Shown in pieces: positions 8,084 through 15,997 of a DNA stretch of 64,000 bases (position 1 is its first letter; every line of letters starts with the position of its first letter). The notes under the pieces are model-generated. The model had not been told where the DNA came from. It ran no database searches and saw only the letters and a list, made by a program, of their open reading frames with translations. Source of the stretch: Streptomyces canus (GTDB lineage Bacteria > Actinomycetota > Actinomycetes > Streptomycetales > Streptomycetaceae). Location: the NCBI RefSeq assembly GCF_041435015.1, contig NZ_CP107989.1, positions 6,200,001 to 6,264,000 on the forward strand, written 5' to 3'. The translations under genes and the position numbers were made by a program.

Positions 8084-8360
8084 CCGCACAAACCGCAAAA
8101 TCCGCAATAACCCCCGGACACCCCGCTGACCTGCGGCGGGACCCCTGGCTCATCCCGGCCGGGAGCCCGCCGCACAATCCCGCGATATTCCGCAAAAAAC
8201 CGAGCACCGCCCCACCCGAAGGGGCCGGTCACTGGGCGCCCCTGATTTTTGCGGAATATCGCGGATTTTTGCGGGGCACCGTCCGTCCCTGCCCGCACAC
8301 CGCATAACCGCAGGTCAGCCTCCCTTCCCGGGTTTTCTGCGGATTTTGCGGTTTGTGCGG
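8084..8360. other. 277-bp interrupted palindrome, candidate replication origin of the AICE
   Basis: Three perfect inverted-repeat pairs share one centre at 8222. They are 8084-8106 with 8338-8360 (23 bp), 8125-8136 with 8308-8319 (12 bp) and 8180-8198 with 8246-8264 (19 bp). A TTTTGCGG core recurs at 8247, 8267 and 8344 on the plus strand and at 8093 and 8190 on the minus strand, like iterons. The region has no credible gene and lies between the replication genes and xis. Inverted repeats plus iteron-like cores next to a Rep gene suggest an origin; this is inference. Confidence 0.55.
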
Positions 8361-8398
8361 CGGCACCTGTTCCTGAACCAGCCTCACAGGAGTGAGCC

Positions 8399-8626
8399 GT
8401 GGACGAACACGACACCCCCGACATCCCCGCCGACGACGACCCGACCCTCGTTTTCCTCACCGTCAAAGAGGCCGCCCGCCGACTCCGCATCGGCCGGACC
8501 ACGTGCTATGGGCTCATCCGCACCGGAGAACTGGAGTCCGTCATGGTCGGTGGACTCCGCAGGGTCCCGGTCGACGCGCCGGTCGCCTACGCGACCCGTC
8601 TCCGCACCACCCAACGCGCCGCTTGA
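8399..8626 (+). CDS. xis: Excisionase (Xis), MerR-like helix-turn-helix
   Basis: The 75-residue protein has the typical excisionase-family DNA-binding motif FLTVKEAARRLRIGRTTCYG (residues about 20-39), followed by the wing residues VGGLRRVP. Such proteins bend DNA at the attachment site and direct the integrase to excision. The GTG at 8399 follows an AGGAGTG site. It lies 85 bp upstream of the integrase gene, the normal xis-int order in AICEs. Confidence 0.85.
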   Translation: MDEHDTPDIPADDDPTLVFLTVKEAARRLRIGRTTCYGLIRTGELESVMVGGLRRVPVDAPVAYATRLRTTQRAA

Positions 8627-8632
8627 CGACGC

Positions 8633-8675
8633 CCGGGGCGGCGGCACTCCCGGACAGGACAGCCCGCCGCCCCGG
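8633..8675 (+). terminator. Hairpin between xis and int
   Basis: A 12-bp perfect stem pairs CCGGGGCGGCGG (8633-8644) with CCGCCGCCCCGG (8664-8675) with a 19-nt loop. It starts seven bases after the xis stop. The hairpin and the following leader up to the ribosome-binding site are close to the sequence at 4468-4543 before the methylase gene. It may attenuate int expression from the xis promoter. Confidence 0.5.
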
Positions 8676-8711
8676 TCTCCATCCCGACACGCAAGAAACA
8701 GGAGCCTGCCT

Positions 8712-9992
8712 GTGGCAGAGGACAAGAAGAAGCGCACGCGACAGCCGAACGGCCGAAGCTCGATCTACTTCGGAAAGGACGGCAAATGGCACGGCCGCGT
8801 CACCGTCGGCGTCCGCGACGACGGCACGCCGGACCGCCGTCACGTCGAACGCAAGACCCGCGCCGAAGTGACGGCCGCCGTAGCCGAGTTGGAGAAGCAG
8901 CGAGACGCCAAGACCGTGCGGAAGCCCGGTAAGGCATGGACGGTCAAGGCTTGGCTGACCCACTGGATTGAGAACGTCGCGCCCCTCGCCGTCAACGACA
9001 ACACGATGGTCGGGTACGGCGTGGCCGTCCGGAAGCACCTCATTCCCGGCTTGGGCGCTCACCGTCTCGACAGGCTGAAGCCCGAGCACATCGAGGTGTT
9101 CTACGCCAAGATGCAGGCCAACGGCAGCAAGCCCGCGACCGCTCACCAGGTGCACCGGACCTTTCGCACTGCGCTCAACGAGGCTGTACGGCGGGGGCAT
9201 CTCGGCAAGAACCCGGTGCTGTTGGCCAAAGCGCCGAAGACGGGGGATCACGAGGTAGAGCCCTACACCGTCCAAGAGGTACAGCGGCTGTTGAAGGCCG
9301 CTGACCGGCACCGCAACTCCGCACGGTGGGCCGTCGCCCTCGCGCTCGGTCTGCGTCAAGGGGAGGTGCTGGGCTTGCAGTGGGTGGACGTGGACCTTGA
9401 CGATGGATTCCTCGTAGTCCGCCGTAGCCGCCACCGGCCGCAATACGCCCACGGGTGCGCCGAGCCCTGCGGACGCAAGGCCGCGGGGTACTGCCCGCAG
9501 AAGCGACGGACCAACCCGGAGTTGACCGTTACCAAGTCGCGCGCCGGCCGCCGCGCGGTCGGTCTCCCCGAACAGCTCGTTGACCTACTCCGTGCACACC
9601 TCAAGGCGCAGGAAGCGGAGAGGGAGGCGGCCGGGAAACGCTGGGAGGAGAACGGCCTGGTCTTCCCGGATGAGTACGGCCGTAGCCCGTCCCATCGCCG
9701 GGACTGGTCTGAGTGGAAGGCACTTCTGGCAGAGGCGAAGGTTCGTGACGCGCGTTTGCACGACGCACGCCACACTGCTGCCACCGTGCTGCTCATCCTC
9801 GGGGTACCCGAGCGCGCCGTGATGGGCCTTATGGGATGGTCGACAACCGCCATGGCCGCCCGGTATCAGCACATGGTCGACGCGGTGCGGACTGACATCG
9901 CGAGGCAAGTGGATGGTCTGATCTGGAAGGTGGATGGAGACGGGCCGAGCGATGCCGATGGGTCGGCCGGGGTGCCCGTGGAGAATGATTAG
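8712..9992 (+). CDS. int: Tyrosine-type site-specific integrase
   Basis: The 426-residue protein has the N-terminal AP2-like arm-binding segment (residues 12-60), a SAM-like core-binding domain (about 75-175) and a catalytic domain. The catalytic residues visible are Arg in LGLRQGE near residue 214, HDARH near 349 and the Tyr of RYQHM near 385. A Cys-rich insertion (residues about 250-275) lies within the catalytic domain, as in other Streptomyces AICE integrases. GTG 8712 follows CAGGAG. It should integrate the element into the nearby tRNA-Cys gene and excise it with Xis. Confidence 0.93.
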   Translation: MAEDKKKRTRQPNGRSSIYFGKDGKWHGRVTVGVRDDGTPDRRHVERKTRAEVTAAVAELEKQRDAKTVRKPGKAWTVKAWLTHWIENVAPLAVNDNTMVGYGVAVRKHLIPGLGAHRLDRLKPEHIEVFYAKMQANGSKPATAHQVHRTFRTALNEAVRRGHLGKNPVLLAKAPKTGDHEVEPYTVQEVQRLLKAADRHRNSARWAVALALGLRQGEVLGLQWVDVDLDDGFLVVRRSRHRPQYAHGCAEPCGRKAAGYCPQKRRTNPELTVTKSRAGRRAVGLPEQLVDLLRAHLKAQEAEREAAGKRWEENGLVFPDEYGRSPSHRRDWSEWKALLAEAKVRDARLHDARHTAATVLLILGVPERAVMGLMGWSTTAMAARYQHMVDAVRTDIARQVDGLIWKVDGDGPSDADGSAGVPVEND

Positions 9993-10218
9993 ATAGTCGC
10001 GAAAGGGTGGTCTCGCAAGGGGCCGCCCTAGCTTGTTACTCCAGTTTCAGAATTAACTATTTCCACTTTGACCATTCGCTGTCACGTCAGCCTATCTGAT
10101 GCTCGCCGTTTCCTTCCCGGCGACTGTCGTCACAGATTTACATCTGTTCTTGACGTCGATTGTGGTCGCTCTCTCGGAAGGTCTTTCCGTTTGTTGAAAT
10201 CACCTCTATCATTCACTG

Positions 10219-10698
10219 ATGGACAGGAGTCTGCTGCTGAACCTTGTGGCTCTTTTCATCTCGATCTGCGCGGTAGCCATTTCCGTGATCTTCGGGATGC
10301 GACAGCTGGCGATTGCGCGGCATGCTAACTATATACCTGCCCTTCTTGACCTCTTGAGTGAGTTCAGAAAAGTAGAGTTCCATGAGAAGTATAATTTTGT
10401 TTGCGTCAGGCTACGGGAGGAGCATTCTCCGGAACTTGGGCTGAGTGGGTTGCCAATAGAGGTGAAGGAAATTGTCTACAGTGTCTTATATTTCTTTCAG
10501 ACCATTGCGAAACTTTATGCGCTAGAGGTCCTTAGTGAGGAGGTTGTAATGGGCATGGTGCGAGGTCGGGTGGTAATGATGTGGCGCGCCATTGAGCCTT
10601 ATGTGATTAAGGAGCGCGAATCGCCTTTGGTGGATGATCATCTGCTTTCCGTGCTGGAAAGTTTCGCCGCAGATGCCGAGCGCTTTACGGGTCCGTAG
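10219..10698 (+). CDS. AT-rich cargo gene: single-pass membrane protein (DUF4760-like)
   Basis: The 159-residue protein has one N-terminal membrane segment (about residues 5-27) and then a helical cytoplasmic domain rich in charged residues. The overall plan, a short membrane anchor followed by a domain with RQLAIARHANYIPALLDL, resembles DUF4760-type proteins; this is from memory of the pattern. Base composition is far lower in GC than the flanks and a TTA leucine codon (10486-10488) is in frame, so translation may depend on the bldA tRNA. Location between integrase and tRNA marks it as a recently acquired accessory gene. A defence or regulatory role is possible but unsupported. Confidence 0.7.
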   Translation: MDRSLLLNLVALFISICAVAISVIFGMRQLAIARHANYIPALLDLLSEFRKVEFHEKYNFVCVRLREEHSPELGLSGLPIEVKEIVYSVLYFFQTIAKLYALEVLSEEVVMGMVRGRVVMMWRAIEPYVIKERESPLVDDHLLSVLESFAADAERFTGP

Positions 10699-10829
10699 GG
10701 AGCTGGCCTGTTGCGGGTCCGGCGAGCTGGTGGGCGAAGGGGGCGACTAGCAGCTGCTGAGAGCTGAGAGCTGAGAGCGACGGGTGAGCTGCTGGGTCGG
10801 AATGAGACGGAAACTGAGACGGGCCACCG

Positions 10830-10863
10830 AAAGGGCGGCACCCCCTTGTGGGTGCCGCCCTTT
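10830..10863. terminator. Bidirectional rho-independent terminator
   Basis: A 14-bp perfect stem pairs AAAGGGCGGCACCC (10830-10843) with GGGTGCCGCCCTTT (10850-10863). It is flanked by A-rich and T-rich runs on the two sides, so it can stop transcription of the cargo gene on the plus strand and of tRNA-Cys on the minus strand. Confidence 0.85.
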
Positions 10864-10886
10864 CGTTTTGCCTGGTCAAGCACTTG

Positions 10887-10958
10887 AGGCCGTGGCGGGA
10901 ATCGAACCCGCGTAACTCGCTTTGCAGGCGAGTCCCTGAACCACTCGGGCACACGGCC
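10887..10958 (-). tRNA. tRNA-Cys (anticodon GCA), likely attachment site
   Basis: The acceptor stem pairs GGCCGTG with CACGGCC. The anticodon loop is CTGCAAA on the stem CTCGC/GCGAG, giving anticodon GCA, and the T-arm GGGTTCGATTCCC is present. The discriminator base is U, as is usual for tRNA-Cys, and CCA is not encoded. Its 3' end points to the integrase side, so it is the probable attB/attR of the AICE. Confidence 0.95.
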
Positions 10959-11093
10959 GGGTCGGTGGAGCGAGGTGCTCCTGCCGAACTCGGTGGAATG
11001 ACCGTATGGCGAGGGTGAGGGGAGACTCAAGGGATTCCTGGGTGCTGCAACGGGACTGCCATGCGCCGTTCATGAACGGGCCTCGGCCCCCGG

Positions 11094-11145
11094 TGGTCGT
11101 ACGACCAAGGTCGCAGGTTCACGTGGAGCTTTTGACAGGGGTCAA
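11094..11145 (+). promoter_or_regulatory. Two palindromes upstream of the MFS exporter gene
   Basis: A perfect 14-bp palindrome TGGTCGTACGACCA lies at 11094-11107. A second dyad, TTGAC and GTCAA separated by four bases, lies at 11132-11145 and includes a TTGACA promoter-like hexamer. Both are typical dimensions for TetR- or MarR-type operators. No such regulator gene is adjacent. Confidence 0.4.
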
Positions 11146-11174
11146 AGGGGGCTGTGGACCTTACTCTGGCGGGC

Positions 11175-12647
11175 ATGGCAGTCCTGGAACCGCGTGACAC
11201 CGATGTCGCCGACGACCCTGAGGTCCTGTCCGTCAACGAGGTGGAGGAGGGGGTGCTGGGGCGTTCGTACCGGGCGCTGAGTATCGGCATCGTGTCCGTC
11301 GTGCTGCTCATCGCGTTCGAGGCCACCGCTGTCGGGACCGCGATGCCGGTTGCCGCGCGGGAGTTGGACGGGGTCGCGCTCTACGCGTTCGCGTTCTCCG
11401 GGTACTTCACCACCAGCCTGTTCGGGATGGTGCTGGCCGGGCAGTGGGCGGATCGGCGGGGGCCCCTCGGGGCGTTGGCCGGCGGGATCGCCGGCTTCGG
11501 TGCCGGGTTGTTGCTGTCCGGGACGGCCGGCGCGATGTGGCAGTTCATTCTCGGACGGGCCGTGCAGGGGTTCGGGGGCGGTCTGGTCATCGTGGCGCTG
11601 TATGTCGTCGTCGGGCGGGCCTACCCGGAGCGGCTGCGGCCCGCGATCATGGCGGCGTTCGCGGCAGGCTGGGTCGTGCCCTCGATCGTGGGGCCGCTCG
11701 CGGCCGGGGCCGTGACCGAGCACCTCGGGTGGCGGTGGGTGTTCGTCGGGATTCCGGTCCTGGTGGTCTTTCCGCTGGTGTTCGCCCTGCCGCAGATTCG
11801 GCGGCGGGCGTCCGGGCCGGTCGACGACGACCATGGAGAGGCCGCCTTCGACCGTCGCCGCATCCGGCTCGCCCTCGGGATCTCCCTCGGCGCCGGGCTC
11901 CTCCAGTACGCCGCCCAGGATCTGCGTCCCCTCTCCCTGCTCCCCGGCCTCGCGGGCGTCGCGCTGCTCGTGCCGGCCGTGCTCGGGCTGCTTCCGCGCG
12001 GGACGTACCGGGCGGCACGCGGGCTGCCCTCCGTCGTGCTGTTGCGCGGGGTCGCCGCGGGGTCCTTCGTCGCCGCCGAGTCCTTCGTGCCGTTGATGCT
12101 GGTCACCCAGCGGGGGCTGTCGCCGACGCTGGCCGGGTTCTCGCTCGCGGCGGGCGGCGGTACGTGGGCGCTGGGGTCGTGGGTGCAGTCGCGGGCGCGG
12201 GTGGAGCCGTACCGGGAACGGCTGATGACCGGGGGGATGGTTCTGGTCGCGGCCGCGATCGCCGCCGCGCCGAGTGTGCTGATCCACTCCGTGCCCGTCT
12301 GGACCGTCGCCGTCGCCTGGGGTTTCGGCTGCTTCGGGATGGGGCTGGTGATCTCCTCGACCAGTGTGCTTCTGCTGCATCTCTCCGCCCCCGACGAGGC
12401 CGGCACCAACTCCGCCTCCCTCCAGATCTCCGACGGCCTCTCCAACGCCGTCCTGCTGGCGGCGGGGGGTGCGGCCTTCGCGGCGCTGGGCGGCGGCACG
12501 GTGAGCCATACGGCGACGGAGGCATCCGGCTCCCATCCGGCCGCGTTCGCCGTGGTGTTCCTGCCGATGGCGGGGGTGGCGTTGGTGGGGGCGTGGGTGA
12601 CGACCCGACTGCACGCCACAACGCGACCTGGCTCTCCCCGCACATGA
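11175..12647 (+). CDS. MFS drug exporter (EmrB/QacA-like)
   Basis: The 490-residue protein has many hydrophobic helices. The loop after helix 2 is GQWADRRGPLGALAGG, the MFS motif A, and a helix-4 region LGRAVQGFGGGL matches motif B of proton-driven exporters. I start it at ATG 11175; GTG 11154 is also open and neither has a clear ribosome-binding site. It probably exports hydrophobic compounds by proton antiport in the cell membrane. The substrate cannot be told. Confidence 0.8.
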   Translation: MAVLEPRDTDVADDPEVLSVNEVEEGVLGRSYRALSIGIVSVVLLIAFEATAVGTAMPVAARELDGVALYAFAFSGYFTTSLFGMVLAGQWADRRGPLGALAGGIAGFGAGLLLSGTAGAMWQFILGRAVQGFGGGLVIVALYVVVGRAYPERLRPAIMAAFAAGWVVPSIVGPLAAGAVTEHLGWRWVFVGIPVLVVFPLVFALPQIRRRASGPVDDDHGEAAFDRRRIRLALGISLGAGLLQYAAQDLRPLSLLPGLAGVALLVPAVLGLLPRGTYRAARGLPSVVLLRGVAAGSFVAAESFVPLMLVTQRGLSPTLAGFSLAAGGGTWALGSWVQSRARVEPYRERLMTGGMVLVAAAIAAAPSVLIHSVPVWTVAVAWGFGCFGMGLVISSTSVLLLHLSAPDEAGTNSASLQISDGLSNAVLLAAGGAAFAALGGGTVSHTATEASGSHPAAFAVVFLPMAGVALVGAWVTTRLHATTRPGSPRT

Positions 12648-12763
12648 ACGGTCACCCGCTGGACGCGAACGTCGACGTCGACGAGGCTGAGCAGTTCGTG
12701 CTGGACGGGTCGACTGTGACCTCGGTCCCACCCACGGCCGCCCCGGCCCCGTCCGCGCGTTGA
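12644..12763 (+). CDS. Possible 39-residue protein coupled to the MFS gene
   Basis: An ATG at 12644 overlaps the exporter stop codon as ATGA. The frame runs 39 codons to TGA 12761-12763 and encodes an acidic segment (DANVDVDEAEQFV) and a Pro/Ala-rich tail. The coupling is suggestive, but no family is recognised and it may be chance in high-GC DNA. Confidence 0.25.
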   Translation: MNGHPLDANVDVDEAEQFVLDGSTVTSVPPTAAPAPSAR

Positions 12764-12895
12764 CGGCATCGGCCCGCCGGTAAGGTGACCCGGTCGTCAT
12801 ACACAGCCGAAGACACCGCCGAGCCGCCCGCCCGTCGCCCACCACCCCGCTTGACGCGCTTCGCGCGGCACCTCCCATTCGACCCGACGGAGACC

Positions 12896-14686
12896 GTGAC
12901 TACCACCGCCGCCTCCTCCCACCACCTTTCCCCCGCCTTTCCCGGCCGGGCCCCCTGGGGTACCGCCAGCAAGCTGCGCGCCTGGCAGCAAGGGGCGTTG
13001 GACAAGTACGTCCAGGAGCAGCCGCGTGACTTCCTGGCCGTCGCGACCCCGGGCGCGGGCAAGACGACGTTCGCCCTCACCCTCGCCTCCTGGCTGCTGC
13101 ACCACCATGTCGTGCAGCAGGTGACGGTCGTCGCGCCGACCGAGCATCTGAAGAAGCAGTGGGCCGAGGCGGCGGCGCGGATAGGGATCAAGCTCGATCC
13201 CGAGTACAGCGCCGGACCGCTCGGCAAGGACTACCACGGCGTCGCCGTCACCTATGCGGGGGTGGGCGTACGGCCCATGCTCCATCGCAACCGGGTCGAG
13301 CAGCGCAAGACCCTCGTCATCCTCGACGAGATCCACCACGCCGGTGACTCCAAGTCGTGGGGCGAGGCGTGCCTGGAGGCCTTCGAGCCCGCCACCCGCC
13401 GGCTCGCGCTCACCGGTACGCCCTTCCGGTCCGACACCAACCCCATTCCCTTCGTGGCGTACGAGGAGGGAAACGACGGCATCCGACGGTCGGCCGCCGA
13501 CTACACCTACGGGTACGGGAACGCGCTGGCCGACCATGTCGTGCGGCCCGTCATCTTCCTCTCCTACAGCGGCAACATGCGCTGGCGGACCAAGGCGGGC
13601 GACGAGATCGCCGCCCGGCTCGGCGAACCCATGACCAAGGATGCGATCAGCCAGGCCTGGCGTACGGCCCTGGATCCGCGCGGTGAGTGGATGCCGAGCG
13701 TCCTGCGCGCCGCCGACCAGCGGCTGACCGAGGTCAGGAAGGGCATCCCGGACGCCGGAGCCCTCGTCATCGCCTCCGACCAGGACTCCGCGCGCGCGTA
13801 CGCCAAGCTGATCCGCGAGATCACGGGCAACAAGGCGACCCTCGTGCTGTCCGACGACGCCGGCGCGTCCAAGCGGATCGACGACTTCAGTGCCAGCAAC
13901 GACCGGTGGATGGTCGCCGTCCGCATGGTGTCCGAGGGCGTCGACGTGCCCCGGCTGGCCGTGGGCGTCTACGCCACCACCATCTCCACGCCGCTCTTCT
14001 TCGCCCAGGCCGTCGGCCGTTTCGTACGGTCCCGGCGGCGCGGTGAGACCGCCTCCGTCTTCCTGCCGACCGTCCCCGACCTCCTGACCTTCGCCAACGA
14101 GATGGAGGTGGAACGGGACCACGCCCTCGACAAGCCGAAGAAGGAGGGCGAGGAGGACCCCTACGCCGAGTCCGAGAAGGAGATGGAGGAGGCGAACAAG
14201 GAGGAGGACGAGGACACCGGCGAGCAGGAACAGTTCGCCTTCGAGGCGCTGGAGTCCGAGGCCGTCTTCGACCGCGTCCTCTACGACGGTGCCGAGTTCG
14301 GTATGCAGGCGCACCCGGGGAGCGAGGAGGAGCAGGACTACCTCGGGATTCCCGGGCTCCTGGAGCCGGACCAGGTGCAGCTGCTGCTCCAGAAGCGGCA
14401 GGCCCGGCAGATCGCGCACAGCCGCAAGAAGCCGGACACCGAGGCGGATCTCCTCGAGCTGCCCGCCGAGCGGCGGCCCGTCGTCTCGCACAAGGAGATG
14501 ATGGAGCTGCGCAAGCAGCTCAACACGATGGTGAGTGCCTACGTCCACCAGAGCGGCAAGCCGCACGGGGTGATCCACACCGAGCTGCGCCGGGTGTGCG
14601 GGGGGCCACCGAGTGCCGAGGCCACGGCCGGGCAGCTGCGACAGCGGATCGCCAAGGTGCAGGAGTGGGCCACCCGGATGAGGTGA
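12896..14686 (+). CDS. DEAD/DEAH-box superfamily 2 helicase
   Basis: The 596-residue protein has Walker A ATPGAGKTTF (about residues 50-60), the DEIH box in VILDEIHHAG (about 140-150), and motif III LTGTPFRSD. The C-terminal helicase motifs are SEGVDVPRL and QAVGRFVRSRRRG. An acidic, Glu/Lys-rich segment follows (about 410-450). The architecture resembles type III restriction/UvrB-like SF2 helicases found in most streptomycetes. I chose GTG 12896 because the longer upstream frame codes for low-complexity sequence. The cellular role is unknown; DNA or RNA repair is likely. Confidence 0.85.
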   Translation: MTTTAASSHHLSPAFPGRAPWGTASKLRAWQQGALDKYVQEQPRDFLAVATPGAGKTTFALTLASWLLHHHVVQQVTVVAPTEHLKKQWAEAAARIGIKLDPEYSAGPLGKDYHGVAVTYAGVGVRPMLHRNRVEQRKTLVILDEIHHAGDSKSWGEACLEAFEPATRRLALTGTPFRSDTNPIPFVAYEEGNDGIRRSAADYTYGYGNALADHVVRPVIFLSYSGNMRWRTKAGDEIAARLGEPMTKDAISQAWRTALDPRGEWMPSVLRAADQRLTEVRKGIPDAGALVIASDQDSARAYAKLIREITGNKATLVLSDDAGASKRIDDFSASNDRWMVAVRMVSEGVDVPRLAVGVYATTISTPLFFAQAVGRFVRSRRRGETASVFLPTVPDLLTFANEMEVERDHALDKPKKEGEEDPYAESEKEMEEANKEEDEDTGEQEQFAFEALESEAVFDRVLYDGAEFGMQAHPGSEEEQDYLGIPGLLEPDQVQLLLQKRQARQIAHSRKKPDTEADLLELPAERRPVVSHKEMMELRKQLNTMVSAYVHQSGKPHGVIHTELRRVCGGPPSAEATAGQLRQRIAKVQEWATRMR

Positions 14687-14990
14687 CGCGGGGGCGCCTG
14701 CCGCCTCGCGTCGCGGGACCGTACGTATCCGGACAAACGGAGTGGTCCGTACCGACTGCTGCCCGGATTCTGGACGGAGGCTTCCGCTGAGCGAACCCGC
14801 TTCGCTACTGTCCCGCTACGCACACGCCCCGTGGCAGCGCCGCCGCGGAGCGCAGCCGTGAAGCGACGCGGTCCGGAAACAGACCGGGCCGCCGTCCGAT
14901 CGGCGGCCTCTGAAGCGCGTCACCGACGGGACTCGGTGACGCACCGCCGTGAGGGGCCCGCCGACCTCACCACTTGGAGGAGTGGGCGTC
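14687..14990 (+). promoter_or_regulatory. Leader region of the IclR gene with two hairpins
   Basis: This 304-bp gap holds no credible gene. It contains two consecutive perfect hairpins: GGCCGCCG (14887-14894) with CGGCGGCC (14901-14908), and GCGTCACCGA (14917-14926) with TCGGTGACGC (14933-14942). They lie 50-100 bp before the IclR start and may be an autoregulatory operator or the terminator of the helicase gene. Confidence 0.4.
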
Positions 14991-15632
14991 GTGACCGCGG
15001 AGACCTCTCAGACGCTTGACCGGGGACTGCGTGTCCTCAAGCTCCTGGCCGACACGGACCACGGGCTCACCGTCACCGAGCTTTCCAACAAACTGGGTGT
15101 GAACCGGACCGTGGTGTACCGGTTGCTGGCCACGCTGGAGCAGCACGCCCTCGTCCGGCGTGATCTGGGCGGGCGTGCCCGGGTGGGGCTGGGGGTACTG
15201 CGGCTCGGACGGCAGGTGCACCCGCTGGTACGGGAGGCCGCACTGCCCGCGCTGCGCTCGCTCGCGGAGGACATCGGGGCGACGGCACACCTGACCTTGG
15301 TGGACGGAACCGATGCGCTGGCCGTGGCCGTCGTGGAGCCCACGTGGACGGACTATCACGTGGCGTATCGGGCGGGGTTCCGGCATCCGCTGGACCGCGG
15401 GGCCGCGGGGCGGGCGATTCTCGCCGCTCGGCAGCAGGGGTTCGGGGAGCCGGGGTACATGCTGACGCACGGCGAGCTGGAGGCCGGGGCCAGTGGGGCG
15501 GCCGCTCCCTTGCTCGGGGTCACCGGGGTCGAGGGCAGTGTGGGGGTCGTGATGCTGGCCGACGCGGTGCCGGAGCGGGTGGGACCGCGGGTGGTGGACG
15601 CGGCGCGGGAGGTCGCGGAGGCGTTGCGCTGA
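14991..15632 (+). CDS. IclR-family transcriptional regulator
   Basis: The 213-residue protein has the N-terminal winged helix-turn-helix (LTVTELSNKLGVNRTVVYRL) and a C-terminal effector domain of the IclR type, with a DRGAAGRAILAA segment. It is slightly short for the family (about 240-260). GTG 14991 lies ten bases after GGAGG; GTG 14982 is an alternative. It converges with the PucR gene. The target genes are not evident. Its last 14 codons lie in the first copy of a tandem duplication. Confidence 0.88.
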   Translation: MTAETSQTLDRGLRVLKLLADTDHGLTVTELSNKLGVNRTVVYRLLATLEQHALVRRDLGGRARVGLGVLRLGRQVHPLVREAALPALRSLAEDIGATAHLTLVDGTDALAVAVVEPTWTDYHVAYRAGFRHPLDRGAAGRAILAARQQGFGEPGYMLTHGELEAGASGAAAPLLGVTGVEGSVGVVMLADAVPERVGPRVVDAAREVAEALR

Positions 15633-15869
15633 GCGGTGTGGCTTCGCCGTCGGCCGGGGGTCCGGTGGGGGCGGTTCGCGCCCGCGCGGCGGTGGCCGCA
15701 GATCGATACAGCCCTGCGCTCCTGGGGCCGTAGGTGGCGGACGCGGCGCGGGAGGTCGCGGAGGCGTTGCGCTGAGCGGTGTGGCTTCGCCATCGGCCGC
15801 GGGTCCGGTGGGGACGGTTCGCGCCCGCGCGGCGGTGGCCGCAGATCGATACAGCCCTGCGCCCCTGGG
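15591..15869. repeat. Tandem duplication of about 136 bp including the IclR 3' end
   Basis: Copy 1 (15591-15726) and copy 2 (15734-15869) are offset by 143 bp and differ at about five positions. Copy 1 contains the last codons and stop of the IclR gene; copy 2 repeats them without a start. The rest, including CAGATCGATACAGCCCTGCG, is intergenic and resembles short repeats seen between genes in many streptomycetes. Confidence 0.85.
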
Positions 15870-15891
15870 TGGGTGCGGTCGCCGCCGGCCG

Positions 15892-15997
15892 ACAGGTCCA
15901 CGTGTGGAAACCGGCGGCCGCGGCGGGCCGACATGCCCACGTGTTGAACCGGCAGCCGCCGCCCCCCGGCATGCCCACCTGCTCAACCGGCAGCCGT
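15892..15997. repeat. Three tandem repeats of about 38 bp at the 3' end of the PucR gene
   Basis: Units begin near 15892, 15931 and 15969 and share the pattern CCACGTG...GAACCGGCAGCCG. The third unit contains the stop codon of the PucR gene on the minus strand (15983-15985). They fill the remainder of the convergent gap between IclR and PucR. Confidence 0.7.

Larger units (their letters stand above)
1..10887. mobile_element. Right part of an integrated actinomycete integrative and conjugative element (AICE)
   Basis: The gene order is FtsK/TraB-like translocase, spread-type membrane proteins, replication proteins, excisionase, tyrosine integrase, which is the standard AICE layout. The genes overlap or nearly touch and all face right. 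The integrase end points at a tRNA-Cys gene whose 3' end faces the element, as expected for integration into a tRNA 3' end. The left attachment site is outside the window, so the exact boundaries are inferred. An AT-rich cargo gene sits between the integrase and the tRNA. Confidence 0.85.

Noticed and set aside
12797..14578. 593-codon minus-strand frame opposite the helicase
   Set aside because: The plus strand carries the DEAD-box motifs; the minus product is low complexity.
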